Source: Bacteroidales bacterium (GTDB lineage Bacteria > Bacteroidota > Bacteroidia > Bacteroidales > UBA932). Taken from it: a DNA stretch of 64,000 nucleotides. Positions within the stretch are counted from its first letter, which is position 1; every line of letters starts with the position of its first letter. Below the pieces are notes generated by a model. It saw nothing but the letters and a program-made list of their open reading frames with translations. It ran no database searches and was not told the DNA's origin. The stretch lies in contig JAFTMS010000012.1 of the NCBI GenBank assembly GCA_017452265.1, positions 1 through 64,000 on the forward strand. The letters are read 5' to 3'. This document shows positions 27,058 to 35,292 of the stretch, one piece after another. The translations under genes and the position numbers were made by a program.

Positions 27058-28431
27058 ATGGAATTACCTTTTGCGGAATCTTGGAAGATCAAGATGGTTG
27101 AGCCGCTGCGCAAAAGCACGCGTGAAGAGCGTGAACAGTGGATCAGGGAAGCAGACTACAATCTTTTCCAGCTCAAGTCGGATCAGGTGTACATCGACTG
27201 CCTCACCGATTCGGGAACAGGAGCGATGAGCGACCGTCAGTGGGCCGCGATGATGACAGGCGACGAAAGCTATGCCGGTTCGGCCTCGTTCTTCCAGCTC
27301 AAGGAGACGATCACACGTATAACCGGATTTGAATACGTCATCCCGACGCATCAGGGCCGTGCAGCAGAGAACGTGCTCTTCAGCCATCTCGTGACTCCGG
27401 GCGCTGTCGTTCCGGGCAATTCGCATTTCGACACCACCAAGGGCCACATCGAGAGCCGTAAGGCCGCTGCTGTGGACTGCACCGTGGACGAGGCCAAGGA
27501 CACACAGCTTGAAGTGCCTTTCAAGGGTAATGTAGACCCTGTAAAACTCGAAAAGGTGCTTGCTGATCATGCCGACAAGGTGCCTTTCATCATCGTCACC
27601 ATAACCAACAACACAGCCGGAGGACAGCCTGTATCAATGCAGAACCTCCGCGAAGTGCGTGCCGTGGCCGACAGATACGGCAAGAGGGTGATCTACGATT
27701 CGGCACGTTTCGTCGAGAACGCATACTTCATCCGCACACGCGAGGAAGGCTATGCCGACAAGACCATCAAGGAAATATGCAGAGAGATGTTCTCATATGC
27801 GGACGGCATGACCATGTCTTCAAAGAAGGACGGTCTTGTGAATATGGGAGGCTTCATCGCGACACGTCACGAGGACTGGTACGAAGGCGCAAAGAAGTTC
27901 TGCATCCCGTTCGAGGGCTTCCTGACTTACGGCGGAATGAACGGCCGCGACATGGCTGCTCTTGCTGTCGGCCTTGATGAGAACACCGAGCTGGAGACCA
28001 TAGAGACACGCATACGTCAGGTACAGTATCTTGCTGCGAAGCTTGACGAGTACGGCATTCCGTACCAGCGTCCTGTCGGCGGACATGCCATCTTTGTGGA
28101 TGCCGACCGCGTTCTGGACCAGATTCCTAAGGAGGAATTCCCGGCACAGACCCTTGCCATCGAGCTGTACATCGAGGCCGGTGTACGTGGCTGCGAAATC
28201 GGATACATCCTTGCAGACCGCGATCCTGTCACTCGTGAGAACCGCTTCGGAGGTCTCGACCTTCTCCGCCTCTGCATCGCCCGCCGTGTATACACCAACA
28301 ATCACATGGATGTCATCGCAGCGGCTCTCAAGAATGTTTACGACCGTCGTCATGAGATCACCCGCGGTGTGAAGATCGTATGGGAGACAGAACTCATGCG
28401 TCACTTCACAGTGAAACTCGAAAGACTCTAA
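27058..28431 (+). CDS. tnaA: tryptophanase
   Basis: A 457-residue PLP enzyme that splits tryptophan to indole, pyruvate and ammonia. Family blocks are DCLTDSGTGAMSD, IPTHQGRAAENVLFS and MTMSSKKDGLVNMGG with the PLP lysine near residue 255. FDTTKGH and the ...CEIGYILADRDP block match tryptophanase; tyrosine phenol-lyase has an Arg in the second block (MERG). I use ATG 27058 (MELPFAESWKIK), which matches Bacteroides TnaA as I recall; a TTG at 27010 would add 16 residues. No tnaC-like leader or tnaB permease is adjacent. Repeat copy B follows the gene. Confidence 0.93.
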   Translation: MELPFAESWKIKMVEPLRKSTREEREQWIREADYNLFQLKSDQVYIDCLTDSGTGAMSDRQWAAMMTGDESYAGSASFFQLKETITRITGFEYVIPTHQGRAAENVLFSHLVTPGAVVPGNSHFDTTKGHIESRKAAAVDCTVDEAKDTQLEVPFKGNVDPVKLEKVLADHADKVPFIIVTITNNTAGGQPVSMQNLREVRAVADRYGKRVIYDSARFVENAYFIRTREEGYADKTIKEICREMFSYADGMTMSSKKDGLVNMGGFIATRHEDWYEGAKKFCIPFEGFLTYGGMNGRDMAALAVGLDENTELETIETRIRQVQYLAAKLDEYGIPYQRPVGGHAIFVDADRVLDQIPKEEFPAQTLAIELYIEAGVRGCEIGYILADRDPVTRENRFGGLDLLRLCIARRVYTNNHMDVIAAALKNVYDRRHEITRGVKIVWETELMRHFTVKLERL

Positions 28432-28476
28432 CCCTAACCTTAAAATGCAAATACCTGGCTATAAGCCATATATAAA

Positions 28477-28548
28477 AAGTGCGTGCTCCCCAATGGCGGC
28501 ACGCACTTTTCGTTATCGACTGATTTCCAGTATTTTGCGTTTTACGCT
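28477..28548 (-). repeat. dispersed box-plus-hairpin element, copy B
   Basis: In minus orientation the box AGCGTAAAAC (28548-28539) is followed after exactly 30 bases by the 10-bp inverted repeat at 28499-28508 and 28477-28486, with a 12-base loop (CGCCATTGGGGA read on this strand). It lies 46 bases after tnaA. The rest of the 28432-28801 gap holds the fimbrillin promoter and a G8 tract. Confidence 0.75.
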
Positions 28549-28591
28549 ATACCAATACTGCCATGAAGCCAAGCTCGAATAATCGTTATAT

Positions 28592-28621
28592 TTTGAAAAA
28601 TGTAAAAAATAGATATATTTG
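28592..28621 (+). promoter_or_regulatory. promoter of the fimbrillin-like operon
   Basis: TTTG (28592-28595), an 18-base spacer and TATATTTG (28614-28621) form a canonical promoter. The leader to the ATG at 28802 is about 170 bases and contains a run of eight G (28676-28683). Confidence 0.65.
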
Positions 28622-28801
28622 CACTCTGTTTTTGCAAATATTCAGATGATTCGTCTGCATCATAATAAAATCTTCGGGGGGGGCGGCTTGTTGGCTGTTC
28701 TATAGAATCCGCATTACAGATATCTGATGTTTTTCCGTATAGGGGTGACCTATGCGGTATTTTGTCATGCCTTATATCAAACACCTAAAATCAATAATTA
28801 G

Positions 28802-28930
28802 ATGAAAATGGAAAGAAACGAGAATCGGGGATATGTCTCCCCACAGATTGAGACAATGGAAATCGCCATGGAACAGCCCCTGTTGAATGGCAGTGTAATA
28901 CCATCCTATGAGTATGACGGTGATTTGTAA
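28802..28930 (+). CDS. 42-residue peptide preceding fimbrillin-like gene
   Basis: ATG 28802 opens 42 codons. The product contains YVSPQIETMEIAMEQPLLNG followed by an acidic, Tyr-containing tail ending DGDL. It has no signal peptide. Short proteins with a Tyr-x-Ser/Thr-Pro start, a Glu-rich middle and a Ser/Gly-rich end are frequent before large surface-protein genes in Bacteroidales in my experience, but I know no assigned function. It lies 18 bases before the fimbrillin-like gene and behind the same promoter. Confidence 0.6.
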   Translation: MKMERNENRGYVSPQIETMEIAMEQPLLNGSVIPSYEYDGDL

Positions 28931-28948
28931 TATTAAACTGCTACGGAA

Positions 28949-30958
28949 ATGAAACGAAAAATCTTTATCATATCAGTATTGGCTGTATTTATTTCATCAT
29001 GCAGCAAACCTGAAATTACAGATAATGATGTAATATCTTCTGAGACAACAGGCGTGAAGGTGGCTGTCACAGCGACCCTCCCGGGCGAAACTCCTGAAAC
29101 GCGTGTTCAGCTGACGGAAGAGAATCCCGATACGGATAACCGTAAAATAAAGGTGGAATGGAAAGAAAGTGGAGAAACCTTCTCGGTGATGACCGCTACT
29201 TCTACGGCTGCACAAACCTTTACCCAAACCGAAGGAAACAACTTTACAGGTACGTTAACTGATGGTTGGACGCAACCTTATTATGCTTTCTACCCGGCGG
29301 TTACTTCTGCAACCAACGCTACCGCTGTGCCTTACGACCTCAGTACGCAAACAGGAGCATTGAGCGAAGCCACCAACTATATGTATGCCGTGAATACCAC
29401 GGACGGAAAGGAATACAACTTCCAGCACCTCACAGCCATTGTGAAGTTCACATTGAATTTGCCCTCCGGCTATATTCCCACCTCTTTGAGTTTGGTGAGC
29501 GACCGCCTCTTGGCAAAGGGAACGGTAAACCTTACGGGTGAGTCCGTGGCATACACCAACGAACTGAGTGCCCACTCTATTACGGTGGAAAATCCTACAG
29601 TGGTGGGCGGAAAGATTACTCTATACCTCCATGTGTCGCCCATGGCTGCATCCGAAGCATCCAAGAACACCCTGCATATCCGCACTCACAGCGGAAGCAA
29701 GGGATATTCGGGAAGCATTTCCACCTCCAAGGAAATCAAGGCCGGTAAGTACTATACGGCTACGGTGGATGTGACTACCCACGATTATGATTATACATAT
29801 GTTTCTATTGTCAATAGCTCATATAAAGTTTATTCACCTTGGGGACTTCGTGCGTGGGGAGAAAATACCAGTATGTTCGCAAAATGTACTCTTGGAGATA
29901 ATGACATTGATATGGGTACACTTCCTAATGACATTGAAATGGTAGGATTTGCAGGTAATTGGACGACTACCAATAAATCGGGAGCTAATCAAATGTTTGA
30001 TGGGAACAATAAAACTATCAGTAATTTGAGGGTTGTTGGTGGCTATCAGTATAGTGATGGGACCTATGTAGGATTTATTGGAATGTTAGGCAACAATTCC
30101 ACTTTTAAAGATGTTACTTTTAAAGGAGCTACCGTAGCTATTGATTGTAGCAATAGTAGCTTATTAAATTGTAATATGGGTGTTGCTGTTGGAAGCACTT
30201 GTAGTCAGACCAAAACAATCAGTGGTGTTATCATCGAACCAAATCCTGATAGTTTGGAACCAATGTTTCGTATATCGGGAAGTAACGATAAAAGGATATT
30301 TATGGGAGCCGTGGTTGGATATGCATCAGGAACAGTAAGTGATACTTACCAAAGTATCATAAAAGATTGCGTCAATAACCAAAAAATAACCGTAACGGAT
30401 ATGAATGGCAATGGAATCTCTTGTCAACAATTCTATTGTGGTGGAATTTCCAGTAAGGCTGGTAATGAAAGAGAAAATTTTATACAGTGTATAAATAATG
30501 GCGATATTGATGTTACAAATGTTACGGTTGCAACTGGCAACAAGATTGTTAGTGGTATTGCAGCGATGGATGGAGGGAATTTTATAGCGTGTGCAAATAC
30601 GGGAACTATATCAGCACCCACCGGTTTCATAATTTGTGGTATTGGTCGGAATGCTGGTATGAATAATAATTATGGCTGTTACACCGTCAAGCATGCTGCT
30701 ACGAAGCTATATGGAAGTTCCGCCACGTTGAACGGCTTCTACGATTCCGTATCAACCGATACAAACGTAGCAACCAAAGTGGAAGACTTCAATACCGATG
30801 ACGTAGTAAACGGTATGAATGCCGCCCTTGTTACATACAATAGTACCGAAGGATTGGCTGATACCAAGAAGTGCGACAAGTATTGGGCGAAAAGCACTGA
30901 TCCTAATTATCTTTATCCGGTGCTGGTAGAGGGTGCTCCATCATCTTCGGCTCAATAG
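28949..30958 (+). CDS. fimbrillin-like surface lipoprotein
   Basis: A 669-residue lipoprotein with lipobox ending at Cys18 (VFISSC). Residues about 30-280 resemble the fimbrillin/Mfa-like N-terminal fold: VTATLPGETPETRVQL, WKESGETFSVMT, FYPAV and KFTLNLPSGYIPTSLSLVS. From about residue 285 a Gly/Asn/Cys-rich repetitive region follows (SNLRVVGGYQ, GFIGMLGNNSTFKDV), similar to GLUG-type repeats. This C-terminal half is markedly AT-rich (about one third G+C at 30061-30120 and 30481-30540) compared with the N-terminal half. It is likely a surface adhesin or pilus-tip-like protein with a variable C-terminus. Confidence 0.75.
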   Translation: MKRKIFIISVLAVFISSCSKPEITDNDVISSETTGVKVAVTATLPGETPETRVQLTEENPDTDNRKIKVEWKESGETFSVMTATSTAAQTFTQTEGNNFTGTLTDGWTQPYYAFYPAVTSATNATAVPYDLSTQTGALSEATNYMYAVNTTDGKEYNFQHLTAIVKFTLNLPSGYIPTSLSLVSDRLLAKGTVNLTGESVAYTNELSAHSITVENPTVVGGKITLYLHVSPMAASEASKNTLHIRTHSGSKGYSGSISTSKEIKAGKYYTATVDVTTHDYDYTYVSIVNSSYKVYSPWGLRAWGENTSMFAKCTLGDNDIDMGTLPNDIEMVGFAGNWTTTNKSGANQMFDGNNKTISNLRVVGGYQYSDGTYVGFIGMLGNNSTFKDVTFKGATVAIDCSNSSLLNCNMGVAVGSTCSQTKTISGVIIEPNPDSLEPMFRISGSNDKRIFMGAVVGYASGTVSDTYQSIIKDCVNNQKITVTDMNGNGISCQQFYCGGISSKAGNERENFIQCINNGDIDVTNVTVATGNKIVSGIAAMDGGNFIACANTGTISAPTGFIICGIGRNAGMNNNYGCYTVKHAATKLYGSSATLNGFYDSVSTDTNVATKVEDFNTDDVVNGMNAALVTYNSTEGLADTKKCDKYWAKSTDPNYLYPVLVEGAPSSSAQ

Positions 30959-31121
30959 TGACTTAACTTTCACTTTTCTGAAGGACTCTGATCCGCTTCC
31001 CTTTACGGCAAAAATGTATAGTACTATTTGTCAAAAGCTGTTTCCAAGGTTTTCTTATCTATTTGCAGAGTCAAAGGGGAATTCGTAGAAGGGATGACAA
31101 CCCTTATCGTCCAGTGGTTCC

Positions 31122-31179
31122 GAGCCCCAAAGTATAGCCACCGCAAAAGCGGTGGTTTTTTATTGCTTTTGGGTGGCTC
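31122..31179 (+). terminator. strong terminator nested in a larger stem
   Basis: CCACCGC (31138-31144), AAAA, GCGGTGG (31149-31155) is followed by TTTTTTATT, a classical intrinsic terminator. An outer stem GAGCC/GGCTC plus CCAAAG/CTTTTGG encloses it. A smaller hairpin AAGGG/CCCTT lies just upstream (31089-31105). The rest of the 30959-31286 gap has no credible gene. It ends the fimbrillin transcript or an unrecognised small RNA. Confidence 0.75.
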
Positions 31180-31274
31180 CGACAGCAGCCATACAGTACT
31201 GTACCTTCTCTTGAGTAGAAAGAGTATTAAGTATGATTAGAAACAGTTACAGGTGCAGTTTTCTGAAAAATGAG

Positions 31275-31282
31275 TATATTTG
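31275..31282 (+). promoter_or_regulatory. -7 box TATATTTG immediately before the gre gene
   Basis: TATATTTG ends only 4 bases before the ATG at 31287. If transcription starts the usual few bases downstream of the box, the mRNA would be leaderless. Confidence 0.45.
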
Positions 31283-31286
31283 AGCC

Positions 31287-31754
31287 ATGGAATACTTATC
31301 AAAGCAACGATACGACGAGATTGCGGCCGAGTTGGATCGCCTTATAAACGTGGTCTATCCTGAGGTGCGGGAGAATGTCGCTGAAACCAGCGCGCAGGGG
31401 GATCGGAGCGAGAATGCAGGTTACCGAGAAGCAAGGCGGAGGCAGGCGAAGACCATCAGCCGGATCCGTTTCCTGCAGAATGTTCTGGAGCATTCACGTG
31501 TGATAGATCCTGATGCCCTTCCCAAAGACAGGGTATGCCTTCTGAGCCGGGTTGAATTCACTAATCTTTCGACAAACACCCGGATGACATTCCAGATAGT
31601 CAGCCCCCACGAAATGAACCTCGAAGCCGGCAAGATTTCGCTGAAATCTCCGATTGGAGCCGCCCTGATGGGTAAGAAGGTGGGTGAAGTAGCTGAGGCT
31701 CAAGTCCCTTCCGGAACGCTTAGTCTGAGAATCGAAAGCATTACGTTCGACTAA
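31287..31754 (+). CDS. GreA/GreB family transcription elongation factor
   Basis: A 155-residue factor that stimulates RNA cleavage by backtracked RNA polymerase. The N-terminal coiled coil carries GDRSENAGYREA at its tip (about residues 38-49), with the acidic Asp and Glu that coordinate the catalytic metal. The C-terminal FKBP-like domain includes VSPHEMNLEAGKISLKSPIGAALMGKKVGE. The SENAGY tip is a variant of SENAEY/SENADY and does not decide between GreA and GreB. The gene stands alone between a terminator and repeat copy C. Confidence 0.9.
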   Translation: MEYLSKQRYDEIAAELDRLINVVYPEVRENVAETSAQGDRSENAGYREARRRQAKTISRIRFLQNVLEHSRVIDPDALPKDRVCLLSRVEFTNLSTNTRMTFQIVSPHEMNLEAGKISLKSPIGAALMGKKVGEVAEAQVPSGTLSLRIESITFD

Positions 31755-31846
31755 AGGTGAAGATATATCCATCTTGTTGTAAGCCCTGCTCCAATCGTAG
31801 CTTATGGCTGTAATCAGTAACCTGCTAGTTATGAGCTATATACACG

Positions 31847-31918
31847 AAGTGCGTGCCGCCAGAGTGGAGCACGCACTTTGCGTTGTCGATTGATTTTCAG
31901 CCTATTATGTTTTACGCT
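31847..31918 (-). repeat. dispersed box-plus-hairpin element, copy C
   Basis: In minus orientation the box AGCGTAAAAC (31918-31909) is followed after exactly 30 bases by the 10-12-10 hairpin (31878-31847). Relative to the box its loop is inverted compared with copies A, B and D (TCCACTCTGGCG on this strand). The box overlaps the TAG stop of the mrp gene (31917-31919). It separates convergent gre and mrp. Confidence 0.75.
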
Positions 31919-32978
31919 ATTTCAGCTTTCCGCCGAGCTTTTCGGCGAGGGCTATAAATGCGAGGCCGTCGGGACGGGATGAGAGTGCGGCAGGTTCGCC
32001 GGAGTCACCGCCTTCTCGGATGCCTTGGACGATCGGAATCTGGCCGAGCAGTTCTATACCGTACTTTTCAGCCATGCGTGAGCCTCCGTCGCGTCCGAAG
32101 ATGTAATATTTCTCGTCCGGATGCTCTGCCGGAGTGAACCACGCCATGTTTTCGATGAGGCCGAAAATAGGCTTGTTTACGCTTTCGTTACGGAACATGT
32201 TTACGCCCTTCTCCACGTCTGCAAGGGCTACGTCCTGTGGGGTGCTTACAATCACTGCACCTTCAAGAGGAATGTCGTGCACGAGGCTGATGTGGATGTC
32301 GCCAGTTCCTGGTGGCATGTCTATGAGCAGAAAGTCCAATTCTCCCCAACGAACCTGCAATATCATCTGCTTCAATGCGTTGCATGCCATTGGACCGCGC
32401 CATATCAGTGCCTGTTCCGGTTTTGCAAAGTAGCCGACGGACATCCATTTCACACCGTATTTCTCCAAAGGCATGATGATTTCCTTCTCGCCTTCCAGCA
32501 TTGCATCCGGCATCTCGCTTTCGGTTCCGGTCATCTTAGGCACGGACGGTCCGTATACGTCGGCGTCTGCGAGTCCGACCTTGTAGCCGAGACGTGCGAG
32601 AGCAACTGCAAGGTTCACGGAGACGGTTGATTTGCCGACTCCGCCCTTTCCGGAAGCTATTCCGATGATATGTTTCACGTTCGTCAGCTCCTCGAGGCCC
32701 AGATCCAGACCGGGCTTCTTCTTGGGTGCCTCGTTTATTATGACAGTCTTCACTTCGACCTGTGTGCCGGCCGGTGCATTTCTGATGATTGCAGACTTCG
32801 TGCTTCCGATCAGATACTCGGCAAGGGGATCGCGGTGCTTGGAGAATGCCAGAGTCACAGTGACGCTGCCTTCGCCTGTCTCGATGGACTCCACCATACC
32901 AAGCTCTACAATATTCCTGTCTCCCTTTGCAGGGTGCTCCACTTCACGGAGCCATTCCTTTATTTCGTTTATATTCAT
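31917..32978 (-). CDS. Mrp/NBP35-family iron-sulfur carrier ATPase
   Basis: A 353-residue P-loop protein that loads or carries Fe-S clusters. The N-terminal MIP18/DUF59-like domain (residues 1-75) is followed by the deviant Walker A IASGKGGVGKSTVSVN near residue 105 and LLIDMPPGTGDIH. The usual CxxC cluster-binding pair near the C-terminus is absent; the segment reads MAWFTPAEHPDEKYYIFG. I start at ATG 32978 (MNINEIKEWL). A longer frame to 33062 would translate an intergenic repeat and is not real. Confidence 0.88.
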   Translation of the reverse strand: MNINEIKEWLREVEHPAKGDRNIVELGMVESIETGEGSVTVTLAFSKHRDPLAEYLIGSTKSAIIRNAPAGTQVEVKTVIINEAPKKKPGLDLGLEELTNVKHIIGIASGKGGVGKSTVSVNLAVALARLGYKVGLADADVYGPSVPKMTGTESEMPDAMLEGEKEIIMPLEKYGVKWMSVGYFAKPEQALIWRGPMACNALKQMILQVRWGELDFLLIDMPPGTGDIHISLVHDIPLEGAVIVSTPQDVALADVEKGVNMFRNESVNKPIFGLIENMAWFTPAEHPDEKYYIFGRDGGSRMAEKYGIELLGQIPIVQGIREGGDSGEPAALSSRPDGLAFIALAEKLGGKLK

Positions 32979-32997
32979 AGTGTTATCTTTATATGAG

Positions 32998-33066
32998 ATC
33001 CTCACGTCGCTGCGCTCCTCAGGATGACGTGCGTCATTGCGAGGAGCGAAGCGACGTGGCAATCTA
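32998..33066. repeat. composite palindromic intergenic repeat
   Basis: GATCCTCACGTCG ... CAGGATGACGT is followed by CGTCATTGCGAGG ... GTGGCAATCTA; the two halves carry inverted blocks (GCGAGGAGCGAAGCGACGT against ACGTCGC ... GCTCCTC). It fills most of the gap between the mrp start and the S46 gene, and its last bases CTA (33064-33066) are the TAG stop of that gene. A similar composite is at 39060-39142. Confidence 0.7.
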
Positions 33067-35220
33067 CTGTACTATAGTCATTTCATCGATGAGCCAGCCT
33101 GCTCCACCGAATTTGTCCACGATGAAGAGGACGTATCTTATGTCTACGTTGATGCACCTCTGCAGCTCTGGCTCGAACATCACATCGCTGCTCATCGATT
33201 CCCAATTGCCGTCAAACGCAAGGCCGATGAGTTCGCCGCGTGAATTCATTATAGGACTGCCGGAATTGCCTCCCGTGATGTCGTTATTGCTGAGGAAGCA
33301 TGTGACCATTTCGCCATCTGCAGTGCCGTAACGTCCGTAGTCCTTTGCCTTCCAGAGCTCCTTAAGCTTTTCTGGCACAACGAATTCCCAATTATCAGGA
33401 TTTTCCTTTTCCATCACTCCGTCCAAAGTCGTGTAGTGCCTGTATGTGACGGCATCCTTAGGGGAATATCCGCCCACTTTGCCGTAAGTCATACGCATCG
33501 TGAAATTGGCATCAGGATATGACGGTTCGCCCTTCTTCCATTCGAGAAGTCCTGCTGTATACGTCTTTCGAGCAGAGGCAAGGTCTGTCTCAGACTTGGA
33601 TGCAAGCATCTGTGCACCAAGGCATTCGTTGTATATTGACATTCCTGTCTTCACAGCCGGATCTTCGAGCACTTCCATGCCCTTTTCCTTGACTGCCGCT
33701 TCAAGACTTTCCGCAGAAGTGAATACACTGTGTTCGAACAGGCAGTCCACGAATGCGTCTATGTCCATTGTCGCGAAATCCTCCGGCAGTCCCTTGAGAT
33801 ATTTCTCCGGCTTCGCATTGTCGCGGTAGAACTTCATCAGTGCCTTCGCTACCTTTCTGTCCGTGTCTACAGAATAGTCGGGATATTGCGCCGCGATTGC
33901 TGCATATGCTTCGTTGAGGGCCGCCAGACTGTCCTTTCCGTTCCTTATGCCTCTCTGGCAGAGAAGGTTCATTGTGAGGGCGAAGTTGGTCAGTTCGATT
34001 CTGTATACGGATTCGAAAGCTGTTGTGAAGGCCTTGTTGGCATCCTTTCCGGATTCTACGGCTGTCGCAAGGTCTTTGACGGCAGTACCATATTCAGCCT
34101 TACGTTTCGCATTGGCATTCACCCATTTGTCGAATTCAGCCTCTTCCTGCTCTGCACGACCGATGATGTCGAGCTTGTCGAAGGCCAGCTTCATTCCCTG
34201 CCACTTCTTCCAGCCGTTCGAAGATCCGGAATACTTGCTTGCATACTGGATCTTCACCTTAGGATCCGCCAGCATGTCCTCCAGCATCACGTCCTGACGC
34301 ACTGTGCGTGCTGCAATGCGGATGTCGTTCAGCTCGATCTGGTTCTTCAGCTCGGGAGATGTCTGAAAGCGTGTCGTGCGTCCGGGGTATCCCATGATCA
34401 TGGTGTAATCGCCCTCCTGCACCCCTGCGAGCGAGATCTTCAGGTGGTTCTTGGCTTTCAAAGGAACATTTTCCGGTGCATATTCTGCAGGAGAACCGTC
34501 CGGTGCGCTGTACACACGGAACATGGAGAAGTCGCCCGTATGGCGTGGCCACATCCAGTTGTCGGTGTCCGCTCCGAACTTTCCGATTGATGAAGGCGGT
34601 GCTCCGACGAAACGGATGTCGCTGTATACCTTATATATAATAAGATAATATACGTTGTCGTTGTAGAACGATGTCACGGTGGCCGTGCAGTAAGGGTGTG
34701 ATTTCAAGGCTTCCTCCTTGAGCCTGTCAGCCGCCTTCTGGACGGCTTTTTCCACGAGATTTTCCATATCCGTGCTGTCCTTGTATGCCTTCATGGCCTT
34801 GCTGCGTGCCTTTTCGAGGGTGGCGGTCACATCTGTCATGGATTCGAGGAAGGTCACTTTAAGCCCCTCGCAAGGAAGTTCCTCGCTGCGGTTCATGGCC
34901 CAGTAGCCGTCCTTCAGATAGTCGTGCTCCACGCTGCTGAGCTTCTGGATGCTTGCGTAGCCGCAGTGATGGTTGGTCACGAGCAGACCTTCCGGGGATA
35001 TGATTTCACCGGTACAGCCTCCGCCGAACTGGACGATGGCGTCCTTCAGAGAAGTGTTGTTGATGTCGTAGATCTGCTTGGGCGTGAGCTCGCAGCCGGC
35101 TTCCTTCAAAGCCTTTCCGTTCATCTTCTGAAGCAGAGGAAGCAGCCACATGCCTTCGTCTGCACGGACGCTGCCGGCGAAAACCGCCAGAGCGGTCAAA
35201 ACACATAAAATCTTTTTCAT
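33064..35220 (-). CDS. S46 family dipeptidyl-peptidase (DPP7-like)
   Basis: A 718-residue periplasmic exopeptidase with signal peptide (ending GSVRA). The catalytic triad is visible: His in LLVTNHHCGYASIQ, Asp in RHTGDFSMFRVY, and Ser in DITGGNSGSPIMNSRGEL. Eighteen residues after the Ser, the specificity position in GLAFDGNWES is Gly; DPP11 (Asp/Glu-specific) has Arg there and DPP7 (hydrophobic) has Gly. The enzyme should release dipeptides for peptide uptake. The stop codon coincides with the end of the adjacent repeat. Confidence 0.92.
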   Translation of the reverse strand: MKKILCVLTALAVFAGSVRADEGMWLLPLLQKMNGKALKEAGCELTPKQIYDINNTSLKDAIVQFGGGCTGEIISPEGLLVTNHHCGYASIQKLSSVEHDYLKDGYWAMNRSEELPCEGLKVTFLESMTDVTATLEKARSKAMKAYKDSTDMENLVEKAVQKAADRLKEEALKSHPYCTATVTSFYNDNVYYLIIYKVYSDIRFVGAPPSSIGKFGADTDNWMWPRHTGDFSMFRVYSAPDGSPAEYAPENVPLKAKNHLKISLAGVQEGDYTMIMGYPGRTTRFQTSPELKNQIELNDIRIAARTVRQDVMLEDMLADPKVKIQYASKYSGSSNGWKKWQGMKLAFDKLDIIGRAEQEEAEFDKWVNANAKRKAEYGTAVKDLATAVESGKDANKAFTTAFESVYRIELTNFALTMNLLCQRGIRNGKDSLAALNEAYAAIAAQYPDYSVDTDRKVAKALMKFYRDNAKPEKYLKGLPEDFATMDIDAFVDCLFEHSVFTSAESLEAAVKEKGMEVLEDPAVKTGMSIYNECLGAQMLASKSETDLASARKTYTAGLLEWKKGEPSYPDANFTMRMTYGKVGGYSPKDAVTYRHYTTLDGVMEKENPDNWEFVVPEKLKELWKAKDYGRYGTADGEMVTCFLSNNDITGGNSGSPIMNSRGELIGLAFDGNWESMSSDVMFEPELQRCINVDIRYVLFIVDKFGGAGWLIDEMTIVQ

Positions 35221-35261
35221 ATATATAAATTTATATTTTCAAACGCATTCTGAGCCTTTCT

Positions 35262-35292
35262 TACGTCATTCTGAGCGCAGCCGAAGAACCTA
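35262..35292. repeat. dispersed intergenic repeat at the rnhB stop
   Basis: ACGTCATTCTGAGCGCAGCC and the following GAAGAACCTA form a short repeat related in its ACGTCATT core to those at 32998 and 39060. Its last bases CTA (35290-35292) are the rnhB TAG stop. Confidence 0.5.

Noticed and set aside
27652-27665. GAAGTGCGTGCCG inside tnaA resembling the arm of the dispersed hairpin
   Set aside because: No matching right arm or box; it encodes conserved tryptophanase residues.
27058-28431. Tyrosine phenol-lyase as an alternative to tryptophanase
   Set aside because: The block equivalent to MERG with the substrate-binding Arg of tyrosine phenol-lyase reads CEIG here, and FDTTKGH matches tryptophanase.
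31028-31240. 70-codon open frame after the fimbrillin-like gene
   Set aside because: It runs through a strong terminator hairpin and has no protein-like composition.
32979-33062. Upstream extension of mrp
   Set aside because: The added residues translate the intergenic repeat at 32998-33066; ATG 32978 begins the conserved domain.
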